Assembly: GCF_001426665.1 (NCBI RefSeq)
Contig: NZ_LMEY01000028.1
Coordinates: 62,001 to 126,000, forward strand
Origin: Rhizobium sp. Root1334
Lineage (GTDB): Bacteria; Pseudomonadota; Alphaproteobacteria; Rhizobiales; Rhizobiaceae
Direction of reading: 5' to 3'
Length of the DNA stretch: 64,000 nt
Each line of letters opens with the position of its first letter. The stretch's first letter is position 1. Both the position numbers and the translations under genes were made by a program. The notes beneath the pieces were generated by a model. That model searched no databases. It had not been told where the DNA came from and saw nothing but the letters and a program-made list of their open reading frames with translations. Shown piece after piece: positions 19,598 to 28,448 of this stretch.

Positions 19598-20584
19598 ATG
19601 CTCAGCCCGAGACGCCGTTTCGTCTGGGAGATCGACTGGAACCTTCTGCGCACCTTCACGGTGATCGTCGAAGAAAAGAGCCTGACAGCTGCAGGCAACC
19701 GCCTGTCGCTGAAGCAGCCGACCATCAGCAACGCACTGCGCCGCCTCGAAGAGCATATGGCCTGCCGCCTGATCGACCGATCCTCCAACCACTTCCGCAT
19801 GACGTCAGCTGGCGAACGGCTCTACGCGGAATGTCTGACAATGTTTTCGATCGTCACCGGCCTGCCCGATCTCATCAAGGACGACCCCGACCTGGTCACC
19901 GGCCATGTCGAAATGGCCTTTGCCAGCCATATCGAATGCCCGTTCCTTGATCGCTTCCTTGCCGATTTCCACAAGACCTTTCCGCGGGTCAGCTTCTCGA
20001 CCACCGTTTCCGCCAGCCAAACGGTCATCGACAATGTCCTATCCGGCGAGGCCTGCCTGGGCATCTGCCTTGCCCACGAAAAGCACCCGGAACTGGACTA
20101 CACCGTGCTTTATCGCGAACATTTCGGCTTCTTCTGTGCGCCCGGCCACCCGCTGTTTGGAAAGCGCGACACCGATATTACCGAACTCGCAACGCTGGAC
20201 TACGTCTCCTTCAAGACGGATCAACTCGGCGGTGCCTTGGCGCCAATCGCTCGCCTACGGCAACGGGAGAATTTCAATGGGCCGGTGCTGGGGCTCTTCA
20301 CCAATCTCGAAGAAGTCAAGCGCCTCATCAAGGTCGGGTTCGGCTTCGGTCCCTTGCCGATCCATGTGGTGGCAGCCGACATCGAGGCACGGCAACTCTG
20401 GCAATTGCCGCCCTATGAAAACCCGCCGGCTGCCGATGTCTATCTGGTCACCAAGCGTTCTGCGCGCAGCAGCAGGGCTGAGACCTTGCTGATAGACCGG
20501 CTACTCGCCGCCGTCGCGGCCGTGCCGCTCAGCGATCGGACATATCCGCGCGGAATTGCAAACCCCGAGCTTGAGAGTGCCTAG
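19598..20584 (+). CDS. LysR-family regulator of the divergent amidase operon
   Basis: A 328-residue LysR protein: N-terminal winged helix (about 10-70, LLRTFTVIVEEKSLTAAGNR and following) and a periplasmic-binding-like effector domain. The ATG at 19598 has GAGG 5 nt upstream; the in-frame ATG at 19583 has no ribosome binding site and would lie inside the operator. Divergent from the five-gene operon, so it is its likely activator. Effector unknown. Confidence 0.85.
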   Translation: MLSPRRRFVWEIDWNLLRTFTVIVEEKSLTAAGNRLSLKQPTISNALRRLEEHMACRLIDRSSNHFRMTSAGERLYAECLTMFSIVTGLPDLIKDDPDLVTGHVEMAFASHIECPFLDRFLADFHKTFPRVSFSTTVSASQTVIDNVLSGEACLGICLAHEKHPELDYTVLYREHFGFFCAPGHPLFGKRDTDITELATLDYVSFKTDQLGGALAPIARLRQRENFNGPVLGLFTNLEEVKRLIKVGFGFGPLPIHVVAADIEARQLWQLPPYENPPAADVYLVTKRSARSSRAETLLIDRLLAAVAAVPLSDRTYPRGIANPELESA

Positions 20585-20653
20585 CACCTGCATTCCTCCA
20601 CAGAATGGGACAGCCGCTCACCGCGATCCTCCCCCACCTCCGACTGTCAACCG

Positions 20654-21307
20654 TTACGCTGACCCACTCTGATTGGCGACCTCCAGCGCGGAAATGACTT
20701 CCGCGTCGCTCACCTGGCGGAAATCATCGTAAAAATGCCCGACGGCGCGAAAGACGAATGGCGCTTCGAGGCAGATGAGCGCATCAACGTTTCGCTCCAA
20801 CTCCTCCAGGGAAACGGCCGGCGCAACCGGAACGGCCAGCACCAGTTCCTGCGGCCCCTGGTTCCGAATGGCCTTAAGCGCCGCCTTGACGGTGGAGCCG
20901 GTGGCTATGCCATCATCGACAACGATGACCACGCGCCCGGCAAGCGGGATAGTGTTGCGATTGCCGAGATAAAGCCGCTTGCGCCGCTCGATCTCCATCT
21001 GTTGCGATCTGCATATCGCCGAAAACTCCCTGTCGCGGATTCGCGCCTGCCGGATGACGTTTTCATTGCGAACGATGATTGGCTCTGGCCCATCCACAAT
21101 CGCGCCCATCGCAAGCTCGGAATGGAAAGGCACACCGATCTTTTGGACGAAAAGGAGATCCAGCGGCGCATCAAGCGCACGGGCAATTTCCGCAGCGACG
21201 GCGACGCCGCCACGCGGAAGCGCAATCACGACCGGGCATTTTCCGCGGTAACCTGTCAGTGCAGCAGCCAGTCTGGAGCCTGCGTCCTTGCGGTTTGCGA
21301 ATGACAT
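20654..21307 (-). CDS. Phosphoribosyltransferase-family protein
   Basis: A 217-residue protein with the PRPP-binding motif VVIVVDDGIATGSTVKAAL (about 126-144) of type I phosphoribosyltransferases. The N-terminal region VVIALPRGGVAVAAEIARAL and the flexible-loop part FHSELAMGAI are typical of the ComF/stand-alone group found in many bacteria with unknown substrate. A role in nucleotide salvage cannot be shown. Convergent with the LysR gene; single gene. Confidence 0.82.
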   Translation of the reverse strand: MSFANRKDAGSRLAAALTGYRGKCPVVIALPRGGVAVAAEIARALDAPLDLLFVQKIGVPFHSELAMGAIVDGPEPIIVRNENVIRQARIRDREFSAICRSQQMEIERRKRLYLGNRNTIPLAGRVVIVVDDGIATGSTVKAALKAIRNQGPQELVLAVPVAPAVSLEELERNVDALICLEAPFVFRAVGHFYDDFRQVSDAEVISALEVANQSGSA

Positions 21308-21459
21308 CTCGCACCTGTCCGTTTCAACCGCAGGAATACTCCAGCCCCGATGCGGTGTGGCCAGTTTAACCTATCGCCGGGCAGGGCGCCATTTCCACCA
21401 TCCCGACCGGTATTCGTCGCGCCAGCCATTCCAATGCCCCCCGAACCGTAATCCGCCCC

Positions 21460-21488
21460 TTGACGCACTCCTTGCAATTTGCATTATT
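21460..21488 (+). promoter_or_regulatory. Candidate promoter of the GntR-gamma-lyase-ABC operon
   Basis: TTGACG at 21460 and ATTATT at 21483, 17 bp apart, resemble housekeeping -35 and -10 boxes. They lie upstream of the GntR gene and immediately before a palindrome at 21502 that could be its operator. Confidence 0.4.
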
Positions 21489-21501
21489 GCTCAGATGTCA
21501 G

Positions 21502-21513
21502 ACCAATTCTGGT
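21502..21513. promoter_or_regulatory. Candidate FadR/GntR operator
   Basis: ACCAATTCTGGT is an inverted repeat with arms ACCA and TGGT. It lies just downstream of the candidate promoter and 22 bp before the GntR start, a place where binding would block transcription. FCD-type GntR proteins bind short palindromes of this type. Confidence 0.4.
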
Positions 21514-21535
21514 TTTAACTAGAAAGCGGACAGTG

Positions 21536-22252
21536 ATGCAGAAGGATGCAAGAGCGGCACTCGCCCCCCTGCCCCCGGCCGACCGGGCGCAGCAGGTGAC
21601 AGCAGCGCTTGCGGACTATATCCAGCGCTCCAACCTCGTTCCCGGCGACCGTCTTCCGGCCGAGCGAGAGCTGATGAGCGCCCTTGCCGTCGGCCGTTCG
21701 ACCATCCGCGAGGTCATCCGCCATTTTCAGGCGCTCGGTGTCGTCGAGGCCCGCAAGGGCAGCGGAACCTACCTGCTGAAGCCGATCTCCGGCAGCACCA
21801 TCCACATGCCGCTATCGCTGGAAACGACGCATCTGCGTGATGTGCTGTTGATGACGCTGGAAGTGCGCCGGGGTATCGAGGCGGAAGCTGGCATGGTTGC
21901 AGCCCGCGTCCGGACGCCGGAAGACGTGCGGATGATCGAAGAAAAGCTCGATGAGATGGAGCGGGTGCACCTGTCCAAGGGTACATCCGGCCCGGAAGAC
22001 CTGGCCTTCCACCTCGCCATCTATGACGCCACCCACAACCCGCTGTTCAAGCAATTGCTCGAACAGATGCGCGGCGCTTTCGAACGCTTCTGGGAATGGC
22101 CTTTCGACCGGCTGGATTTCGCCCGCCGCTCCTTTCCATTCCACCGCACCCTCTTCAATGCGATCGCTGCTCAGGACCCTGAAGCCGCGCGCGCTGAAAC
22201 ACTGAAAATCCTCGCGATCGTCGAGGAAGACATCAAGGAAATGTCCAAATGA
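21536..22252 (+). CDS. FadR-subfamily GntR regulator
   Basis: A 238-residue protein with an N-terminal GntR winged helix (about 15-80; LVPGDRLPAERELMSALAVG, then STIREVIRHFQALGVVEARK) and a C-terminal FCD helical ligand domain (about 95-230). FCD domains bind carboxylic acids through metal. GTG at 21533 is an alternative start. The stop overlaps the next gene by 4 bp, so it is the first gene of the operon and likely represses it. Confidence 0.87.
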   Translation: MQKDARAALAPLPPADRAQQVTAALADYIQRSNLVPGDRLPAERELMSALAVGRSTIREVIRHFQALGVVEARKGSGTYLLKPISGSTIHMPLSLETTHLRDVLLMTLEVRRGIEAEAGMVAARVRTPEDVRMIEEKLDEMERVHLSKGTSGPEDLAFHLAIYDATHNPLFKQLLEQMRGAFERFWEWPFDRLDFARRSFPFHRTLFNAIAAQDPEAARAETLKILAIVEEDIKEMSK

Positions 22253-23421
22253 GCAACGGGTTTGATCCGTTCGAAGATGCCTCTCTCATCGTCACCCATG
22301 ACGTGAGCAATGCCTATGACGCCGTTGTGCCGCCGATCGTGCAGACGTCGCTGTTCACCTTCACCGATTATGACGACATGGTCGCGTCCTATCGCGGCGA
22401 AAAGGTCCGGCCGATCTATACGCGCGGCCTGAACCCGACCGTGCGGATCTTCGAGGAAATGTTGGCCAAACTTGAAGGTGCTGAAGACGCTATCGGCTTT
22501 GCCAGCGGCATGTCGGCGATCTCCTCGACGGTTCTGTCTTTCGTCGAACCCGGCGACCGCATCGTTGCGGTCAAGCATCTCTATCCCGATGCCTACCGCC
22601 TGTTCGGTACGTTTTTCAAGCGCATGGGCATCGAGGTTACCTATGTCGATGGCCGCGATGAAGAAGAGGTCGCCAAGGCCCTGCCCGGCGCGAAGTTTCT
22701 TTATCTCGAAAGCCCGACGAGCTGGGTGATGCAGACCCATGATGTCGCAGCGCTCGCAGCCTTGGCCAAGTCGCACGGCATTACCTCCGCGATCGACAAC
22801 AGCTGGGCAAGCCCGGTCTTCCAGCAGCCGATCTCGCTCGGCGTCGATCTGGTCATTCATTCCGCTTCGAAATATCTCGGCGGTCATAGCGACGTCGTCG
22901 CTGGCGTTGTTGCAGGCTCCAAGGAACTGATCGGACGCATCCGCTCGGAAGCCTATCCCTATCTCGGCGGCAAGCTGTCGCCGTTCGATGCCTGGCTTCT
23001 CATCCGCGGCATGCGCACGCTGCCGATCCGCATGAAAGCGCATGAGCAATCCACTGTCGAGATCACCAAGCGTCTGCAGGCGCATGATGCAGTCGAATCG
23101 GTGAACTATCCCGGCCTCGCCAATCATCTGCCGCCCGGCCTCAAGGGCACATCCGGCCTGTTCTCGTTCATTTTCAAGGAAGGCATCAATGTCCGTACCT
23201 TCTCGGATCACCTTGAGCTGTTCAAGCTCGGCGTCAGCTGGGGCGGGCACGAAAGCCTGATCGTGCCGGGCGAAGTCGTCCTCTCGCAAAAAGCACAACC
23301 TAATTCCGCGGTCGCCTTCGGCATCAGTCCGCGGTCGGTACGGCTCCATGTCGGCCTGGAGGGAACGGAGGCCCTCTGGAGCGATATCGAAGCGGCAATC
23401 GCTGCCGCAGCGATAGGCTGA
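22249..23421 (+). CDS. Cystathionine gamma-lyase/synthase-family PLP enzyme
   Basis: A 390-residue fold-I enzyme of the Cys/Met metabolism family. The PLP lysine is K208 in HSASKYLGGHSDVVAG; other motifs are YTRGLNPTVRIFEEMLAKLEG and LYLESPTSWVMQTHD. Relatives act as cystathionine beta- or gamma-lyases, methionine gamma-lyases or O-acetylhomoserine sulfhydrylases. The usual ESLITHP-type end appears as GHESLIVPGEV. Here it is coupled with a CUT1 transporter and a GntR regulator, so it may degrade an imported compound rather than make methionine. Confidence 0.85.
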   Translation: MSNGFDPFEDASLIVTHDVSNAYDAVVPPIVQTSLFTFTDYDDMVASYRGEKVRPIYTRGLNPTVRIFEEMLAKLEGAEDAIGFASGMSAISSTVLSFVEPGDRIVAVKHLYPDAYRLFGTFFKRMGIEVTYVDGRDEEEVAKALPGAKFLYLESPTSWVMQTHDVAALAALAKSHGITSAIDNSWASPVFQQPISLGVDLVIHSASKYLGGHSDVVAGVVAGSKELIGRIRSEAYPYLGGKLSPFDAWLLIRGMRTLPIRMKAHEQSTVEITKRLQAHDAVESVNYPGLANHLPPGLKGTSGLFSFIFKEGINVRTFSDHLELFKLGVSWGGHESLIVPGEVVLSQKAQPNSAVAFGISPRSVRLHVGLEGTEALWSDIEAAIAAAAIG

Positions 23422-23464
23422 CACGACAGCATGCAACCCAACCAACAATAAAAGGGAAACGAAA

Positions 23465-24724
23465 ATGAGGAAACTGATTGCCGCGACCATGGTCGCCACG
23501 CTGATGGCAGGCACAGCTCTTGCCGACACCAAGCTGAAGCTGGTTGAAGTCATCACCAGCCCGGAACGTACCGAAACGCTGAAATCGATCGTCGCCAAGT
23601 TCGAAGCCGCCAACCCCGGCACGACGGTCGAGATCATCTCGCTGCCCTGGGGCGAAGCGTTCCAGAAGTTCGCCACCATGGTTTCTGCAGGCGAAATCCC
23701 AGACGTGATGGAAATGCCCGATACCTGGCTGTCGCTCTATGCCAACAATGGCATGCTTGAAAGCCTCGAGCCCTACCTGAAGACCTGGGACCAGACGCCT
23801 GAACTGACCGATCGCGCGCTCGAACTTGGCCGCGACATCCAGGACACGGCCTATATGCTGCCTTACGGCTTCTATCTGCGCGCCATGTTCTACAACAAGA
23901 AGATCTTCGCGGAAGCAGGCGTCGATGGCCCGCCGAAGACGATGGACGATTTCGTCGCCGCCGCCGAGAAGATCAAGAAGCTGCCGGGCAAATATGCCTA
24001 TTGCATGCGCGGCGGTCCGGGCGGCCTCAACGGCTGGATGATGATGGGCGCCACGATGGCGGGCGACAACACCTACTTCAACGCCGACGGCACATCGAAA
24101 TTCTCGGAAGAAGGCTGGGTCAAGGGCTTCACCTGGCTGATCGACCTCTACAAGAACGGCTATGCGCCGAAGGACAGCGTCAACTGGGGCTTCAACGAGA
24201 TCGTCGCCGGCTTCTACACCGGCACCTGCGCGATGCTCGACCAGGATCCGGACGCGCTGATCGCCATCGCCGAGCGCATGGACGCGGCCGACTATGGCGT
24301 CACCACCATGCCGAAGGGTCCGTCGGGCAAGACATTCCCGACCATCGGCTTTGCCGGCTGGTCGATGATGTCGGCGAGCGCCAACAAGGACCTGTCCTGG
24401 AAGCTGATTGCCACGCTCGAAGGCCCGGAAGGCAATATCGAGTGGAACAAGAAGATCGGCGCCCTGCCGGCCCTCAAATCCGCCGAGAAGGATCCTTTCT
24501 TTGCAACGGATCAGTTCAAGGGCTGGTTCGAGGAACTGGCCGACAAGGACGCCATCCCGACGGTGATGCCGACCTATCTGGAAGAGTTCGCCTTCTTTAA
24601 GGATTCGATGGCGATCAAGACCAGCCAGGAAGCCATGCTCGGCGATATCACGCCGGAGGAAATGGCCAAGCAATGGGCTGACTACATGACCAAGGCTCAA
24701 CAGAAGTTCCTCGCGAGCAAATAA
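23465..24724 (+). CDS. ABC transporter sugar-type substrate-binding protein
   Basis: A 419-residue cluster D (MalE-like) periplasmic protein with a signal peptide ending near residue 21 (AGTALADTK). Motifs VSAGEIPDVMEMPDTWLSLY and DTAYMLPYGFYLRAMFYNKK are typical of CUT1 binding proteins. AAGGGAAACGAAA precedes the ATG. It feeds the two permeases downstream. Substrate is not evident from the sequence; the linked PLP lyase argues for an amino-acid- or sulfur-containing glycoside or a non-sugar ligand. Confidence 0.88.
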   Translation: MRKLIAATMVATLMAGTALADTKLKLVEVITSPERTETLKSIVAKFEAANPGTTVEIISLPWGEAFQKFATMVSAGEIPDVMEMPDTWLSLYANNGMLESLEPYLKTWDQTPELTDRALELGRDIQDTAYMLPYGFYLRAMFYNKKIFAEAGVDGPPKTMDDFVAAAEKIKKLPGKYAYCMRGGPGGLNGWMMMGATMAGDNTYFNADGTSKFSEEGWVKGFTWLIDLYKNGYAPKDSVNWGFNEIVAGFYTGTCAMLDQDPDALIAIAERMDAADYGVTTMPKGPSGKTFPTIGFAGWSMMSASANKDLSWKLIATLEGPEGNIEWNKKIGALPALKSAEKDPFFATDQFKGWFEELADKDAIPTVMPTYLEEFAFFKDSMAIKTSQEAMLGDITPEEMAKQWADYMTKAQQKFLASK

Positions 24725-24739
24725 GTCATCAGCCTTTAA

Positions 24740-24773
24740 CCGCAGGCACCGGCATGATGCCGGCTGCCTGCGG
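24740..24773. terminator. Strong hairpin after the binding-protein gene
   Basis: Outer arms CCGCAGGCA and TGCCTGCGG and inner arms CCGGCAT and ATGCCGG all pair, with only one unpaired C and a single-base loop. There is no T-run. Between the binding-protein and first permease genes, such structures usually protect the upstream mRNA or partly reduce readthrough, giving more binding protein than permease. Confidence 0.65.
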
Positions 24774-24835
24774 CCCATTCCCCTGACGGAAAAGCCGGCA
24801 CGCCTCCCCGCGCCGCAAACTGGAAATATTTGACG

Positions 24836-25777
24836 ATGGCTTCACATGCAGCAGCCCGCAATGGCGGCGCGCGCAGGGACCAGCGGCCGCTGAAGAAGCG
24901 CCTTGCCGATGCCTCCGCCCCCTATCTCTATAGCGCGCCCGCGCTGATCCTGATCGTCACCGTCATGCTGGTGCCGCTGGTGCTCGGTATTTCCTATGCT
25001 TTCCGCGATATCCAGCTGCTCAATCCCTTTTCCGGCGGCTTCATTGGGCTCGATCATTTCAAAACCCTGTCGCAAGACCAGAATTTCTATCGGGCCTTGA
25101 AGAACACGCTGTGGTGGACAGGCTGGTCCGTGCTGCTGCAGTTCGTTCTCGGACTGATCCTCGCGCTGTTGCTCGACAAGCCGTTTGCCGGACGCGCCAT
25201 CGTGCAGGCGCTGGTCTTCCTGCCATGGGCAGTTCCAAGTTTTCTTGCCGGCCTCAACTGGGCCTGGCTGTTCAACCCCGTCGTCGGCCCCATTCCGCAC
25301 TGGCTGTTTTCGCTCGGCTTGATGAGCGAGCCCTACAATATCTTGTCCGATCCGCAGCTTTCCATGTGGGGGCCGATCATCGCCAATGTCTGGTGGGGCA
25401 TCCCGTTCTTCGCCATCACGCTCCTGGCGGCCCTTCAAGCGATCCCGCGTGATCTCTACGAGGCAGCCAGCATCGATGGCGCCGGGCCAGTGCAGCGATT
25501 CATCTCGATCACCCTGCCCTTCCTCGCCCCGACCATTGCCATCACGGTGCTGCTGCGGACAGTGTGGATTTCAAACTTCGCCGACCTGATCATCGTCATG
25601 ACCAATGGCGGACCGGCCGACCGCAGCCAGATCGTCGCCAGCTACATCTTCACCCAGGCCTTCAAGCGGCTGGATTTCGGCTATGCCTCAGCCATCGCAC
25701 TGGTGCTGCTGGCGCTTTTGATCACCTATTCGATGCTGATCGTGATCCTACGTCAGTGGCTGTTGAGCAAGGATTGA
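24836..25777 (+). CDS. ABC transporter permease (MalF type)
   Basis: A 313-residue CUT1 permease with six membrane spans. A cytoplasmic N-terminus of about 30 residues (ARNGGARRDQRPLKKRLADA) precedes span 1 (LILIVTVMLVPLVLGISYAF). The EAA loop is LYEAASIDGAGPVQRFISIT (about 206-225). ATG at 24836 is used; TTG at 24830 is an alternative. Forms the channel with the next gene product, 4 bp downstream. Confidence 0.88.
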   Translation: MASHAAARNGGARRDQRPLKKRLADASAPYLYSAPALILIVTVMLVPLVLGISYAFRDIQLLNPFSGGFIGLDHFKTLSQDQNFYRALKNTLWWTGWSVLLQFVLGLILALLLDKPFAGRAIVQALVFLPWAVPSFLAGLNWAWLFNPVVGPIPHWLFSLGLMSEPYNILSDPQLSMWGPIIANVWWGIPFFAITLLAALQAIPRDLYEAASIDGAGPVQRFISITLPFLAPTIAITVLLRTVWISNFADLIIVMTNGGPADRSQIVASYIFTQAFKRLDFGYASAIALVLLALLITYSMLIVILRQWLLSKD

Positions 25778-25781
25778 GATC

Positions 25782-26615
25782 ATGACCGGCAAACGCATCG
25801 CCTCCATTCTCGCGCACCGTCTAGCCATTCTCGCCTATGTCGTCTTCGCGCTGTTCCCGCTCTACTGGTTGTTGAAAGTCTCGGTCACTCCCAACAAGCT
25901 GCTCTATTCCGAGGGCATCAGGATGTGGCCGTCGCAGACCAGTTTCGAGCATTTCGACTTCGTCTTGAAACACAGCGAATTCCCGACCTTCTTCAAGAAC
26001 AGCCTGATCGTTTCCGGCTCGACGGCGATCATCGTCACCGTGCTCGCCTCCTTGGCGGGCTATGCAATGTCGCGCTTCACCTTCCGTGGCAAATACTGGA
26101 TCGTGACGCTGATGCTGCTGACCCAGATGTTTCCGCTGGTCATGCTGGTGGCGCCGATCTTCAAGATGCTGTCGCCACTCGGGCTGACCAACAGCCTCAC
26201 CGGCCTCGTCATCGTCTACACCGCCTTCAACGTGCCGTTCGCCACCTTCCTGATGCAGTCTTTCTTCGACGGTATCCCGAAGGATCTCGAGGAAGCCGCG
26301 ATGATCGACGGCGCCACCCAGTTCGTCGCCTTCCGTCAGATCATCCTGCCGCTGACGCTGCCGGGTATCGCAGCCACCCTTGGCTTCGTCTTTACGGCCG
26401 CATGGAGCGAGCTGCTGTTCTCGCTGATGCTGATCTCCGGCAACGACTCCGCGACTTTCCCGGTCGGGCTGCTTTCCTTCGTCTCGAAATTCTCGGTCGA
26501 TTTCGGACAGATGATGGCGGCGGGCGTCATGGCGCTTATCCCCGCCTGCCTGTTCTTCCTGTTGATCCAACGTTACCTCGTGCAGGGCCTGACGGCCGGC
26601 GCCGTGAAAGGCTGA
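25782..26615 (+). CDS. ABC transporter permease (MalG type)
   Basis: A 277-residue CUT1 permease with six spans. The EAA loop LEEAAMIDGATQFVAFRQII (about 168-187) contacts the ATPase. The stretch LMLLTQMFPLVMLVAPIFKM is the usual MalG signature of spans 3-4. It follows the MalF-type gene with 4 bp between and the ATPase begins 4 bp after its stop. Confidence 0.88.
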   Translation: MTGKRIASILAHRLAILAYVVFALFPLYWLLKVSVTPNKLLYSEGIRMWPSQTSFEHFDFVLKHSEFPTFFKNSLIVSGSTAIIVTVLASLAGYAMSRFTFRGKYWIVTLMLLTQMFPLVMLVAPIFKMLSPLGLTNSLTGLVIVYTAFNVPFATFLMQSFFDGIPKDLEEAAMIDGATQFVAFRQIILPLTLPGIAATLGFVFTAAWSELLFSLMLISGNDSATFPVGLLSFVSKFSVDFGQMMAAGVMALIPACLFFLLIQRYLVQGLTAGAVKG

Positions 26616-26619
26616 TCCC

Positions 26620-27690
26620 ATGGCATCCATCGATATCGCCGCCATCCGCAAATCCTACGGCATCCATCCGGTGCTGCATGGTGTCGACCTTGAGATCAAG
26701 GATGGCGAGTTCGTTGTCCTGGTCGGCCCATCCGGCTGCGGCAAGTCCACGTTGCTGCGGATGATTGCCGGCCTGGAGGCCGTCACATCGGGTGAAATCC
26801 GCATCGACGGCAAGCGCGTCAACGATCTTGCCCCGAAGGACCGCGACATCGCCATGGTCTTCCAGTCCTACGCGCTTTATCCGCATATGAGCGTCGCCAA
26901 GAACATGAGCTACAGCCTGCGGCTCAGGAAAACGCCGAAGGAAAAAATCGCTTCGGTTGTTGCCGGTGCCGCCAGCAAGCTCGGACTCGACCCGCTGATG
27001 GAACGCCGCCCGAAGGCTCTCTCCGGCGGCCAGCGCCAGCGCGTTGCCATGGGCCGCGCCATCGTGCGTGAACCGAAGGCCTTCCTGTTCGACGAACCGC
27101 TGTCCAACCTCGATGCCCGCCTGCGCGAACAGATGCGCGCCGAAATCAAGAAGATGCATCAGGATCTTGGCGCCACCTCGATCTATGTCACGCACGACCA
27201 GATCGAAGCGATGACACTGGCCGACCGGATTGTCGCCATGCACGGCGGCGTCATCCAGCAGGTCGGCAGCCCCCTCGAACTTTACGACAATCCGGCGAAC
27301 CTCTTCGTCGCCGGTTTCATCGGTTCACCCGGCATGAACTTCTTCGAAGGCCGCTACATGGTGACCGGCGACAGCGCCAGCTTTGCGCTCACCGGCGGCG
27401 TCACGCTGCCGCTCAGTGGCACCGCCAATCTTATCGACGGCAGCCGCGCCACGCTCGGCATCCGGCCGGAACATGTGGTTCTGGGGGCCGAAGGTCCCGA
27501 CGTCCTGAAGGCCACCGTCGATCTGGTCGAGCCGACCGGCTTCGGCATCATCGTTCACCTCAAGCTCGGCCCGGTCGCCTTCAAGGCCTTTACGCTCGAC
27601 CGGCGGTTCCTGGGCATGCACGGTGAAGTGAATGTTAGGCTTCCGGTCAAAAACCTGCATTTCTTTAACGAGGCCGGACAGAAGGTCTGA
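26620..27690 (+). CDS. ABC transporter ATPase (MalK/UgpC type)
   Basis: A 356-residue ATPase: Walker A GPSGCGKST (about 38-46), signature LSGGQRQRVAMGR, Walker B AFLFDEPLSNLD and switch THDQIEA in the first 235 residues, then a C-terminal regulatory OB/TOBE domain (about 240-350). It powers the importer encoded just upstream. UgpC/MsmK-type ATPases can serve several CUT1 systems. Confidence 0.9.
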   Translation: MASIDIAAIRKSYGIHPVLHGVDLEIKDGEFVVLVGPSGCGKSTLLRMIAGLEAVTSGEIRIDGKRVNDLAPKDRDIAMVFQSYALYPHMSVAKNMSYSLRLRKTPKEKIASVVAGAASKLGLDPLMERRPKALSGGQRQRVAMGRAIVREPKAFLFDEPLSNLDARLREQMRAEIKKMHQDLGATSIYVTHDQIEAMTLADRIVAMHGGVIQQVGSPLELYDNPANLFVAGFIGSPGMNFFEGRYMVTGDSASFALTGGVTLPLSGTANLIDGSRATLGIRPEHVVLGAEGPDVLKATVDLVEPTGFGIIVHLKLGPVAFKAFTLDRRFLGMHGEVNVRLPVKNLHFFNEAGQKV

Positions 27691-27725
27691 CATTCTGATC
27701 CGGAAGACGGGCTCAACGTCCGGTT

Positions 27726-27754
27726 TTGACATTGCGAGTGACTTTCAGTATTTT
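27726..27754 (+). promoter_or_regulatory. Candidate promoter of the methyltransferase gene
   Basis: TTGACA at 27726 and TATTTT at 27749, 17 bp apart, form a good sigma-70-type promoter. It follows the ABC operon end by 35 bp and leads to the methyltransferase gene, which therefore likely has its own transcript. Confidence 0.5.
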
Positions 27755-27758
27755 CAAT

Positions 27759-27774
27759 ATAAACAATAGTTTAT
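27759..27774. promoter_or_regulatory. Candidate repressor operator, perfect palindrome
   Basis: ATAAAC and GTTTAT are perfect 6-bp inverted arms around AATA. The site directly follows the candidate -10 box and ends 20 bp before the methyltransferase start, so a repressor there would block transcription. AT-rich palindromes like this are typical of TetR-family operators, but no TetR gene is in the window. Confidence 0.45.
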
Positions 27775-27794
27775 GAGAAAACTCTGAAAGAGCG

Positions 27795-28391
27795 ATGTCT
27801 CACGATCGCGACACCTTGCGCTTCTACGAAATGGAAGCCGCCAAATACACATCCAGAGGCCAGGAGCCGAGCGAGAGCCGGATCGCGAACTTTCTGTCGC
27901 AATTGCAGCCCGGCGCAAGCATTCTTGAACTCGGGTGCGGCGGTGGTCAGGATAGCGAATTCATGCTCGCACGGGGCTTCGACGTCCGCCCGACGGATGG
28001 CACTCCCGAAATTGCCCACGAAGCGGAAAAACGCCTCCGGATCCCGGTTGCCACATTGCTGTTCGGTGATCTGAATGAGCAGGCCATGTATGACGGCGTC
28101 TGGGCCAATGCGTGTCTTCTCCACATCCCCAGAGCCGGCCTGCCGGACATCCTCGCCCGCATCCATGCCGCGTTGAAACCCGGCGGGGTGTTTTACGCCA
28201 GCTTCAAGGCCGGGGAAGCTGAAGGCCGCGACGAGTTCGACCGGTATTACAACTATCCCTCCGAAAGCTGGCTGAGAAACGTCTACGCGCAGCTTGCCTG
28301 GGCATCGGTCTCGATCGAAGCCAAAGCAGGGGGCGGCTATGATAACAAGCCGACCGAATGGCTCCACGTCATGGCGACGAAACGGCCTTGA
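27795..28391 (+). CDS. Class I SAM-dependent methyltransferase
   Basis: A 198-residue Rossmann-fold methyltransferase. The SAM-binding motif I is SILELGCGGGQDSEFMLARG (about 36-55), the acidic post-I residue is in VRPTDGTP, and motif IV is VWANACLLHIPRAGLPDILA. The C-terminus EWLHVMATKRP is typical of small bacterial family members acting on metabolites or thiols. Substrate unknown. It has its own promoter and a palindrome upstream. Confidence 0.83.
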   Translation: MSHDRDTLRFYEMEAAKYTSRGQEPSESRIANFLSQLQPGASILELGCGGGQDSEFMLARGFDVRPTDGTPEIAHEAEKRLRIPVATLLFGDLNEQAMYDGVWANACLLHIPRAGLPDILARIHAALKPGGVFYASFKAGEAEGRDEFDRYYNYPSESWLRNVYAQLAWASVSIEAKAGGGYDNKPTEWLHVMATKRP

Positions 28392-28448
28392 CCTCCATAC
28401 GGCATCCCACTTCTTCCGACGTTACGAAAGCCAACGAGGTAGGTTTTG

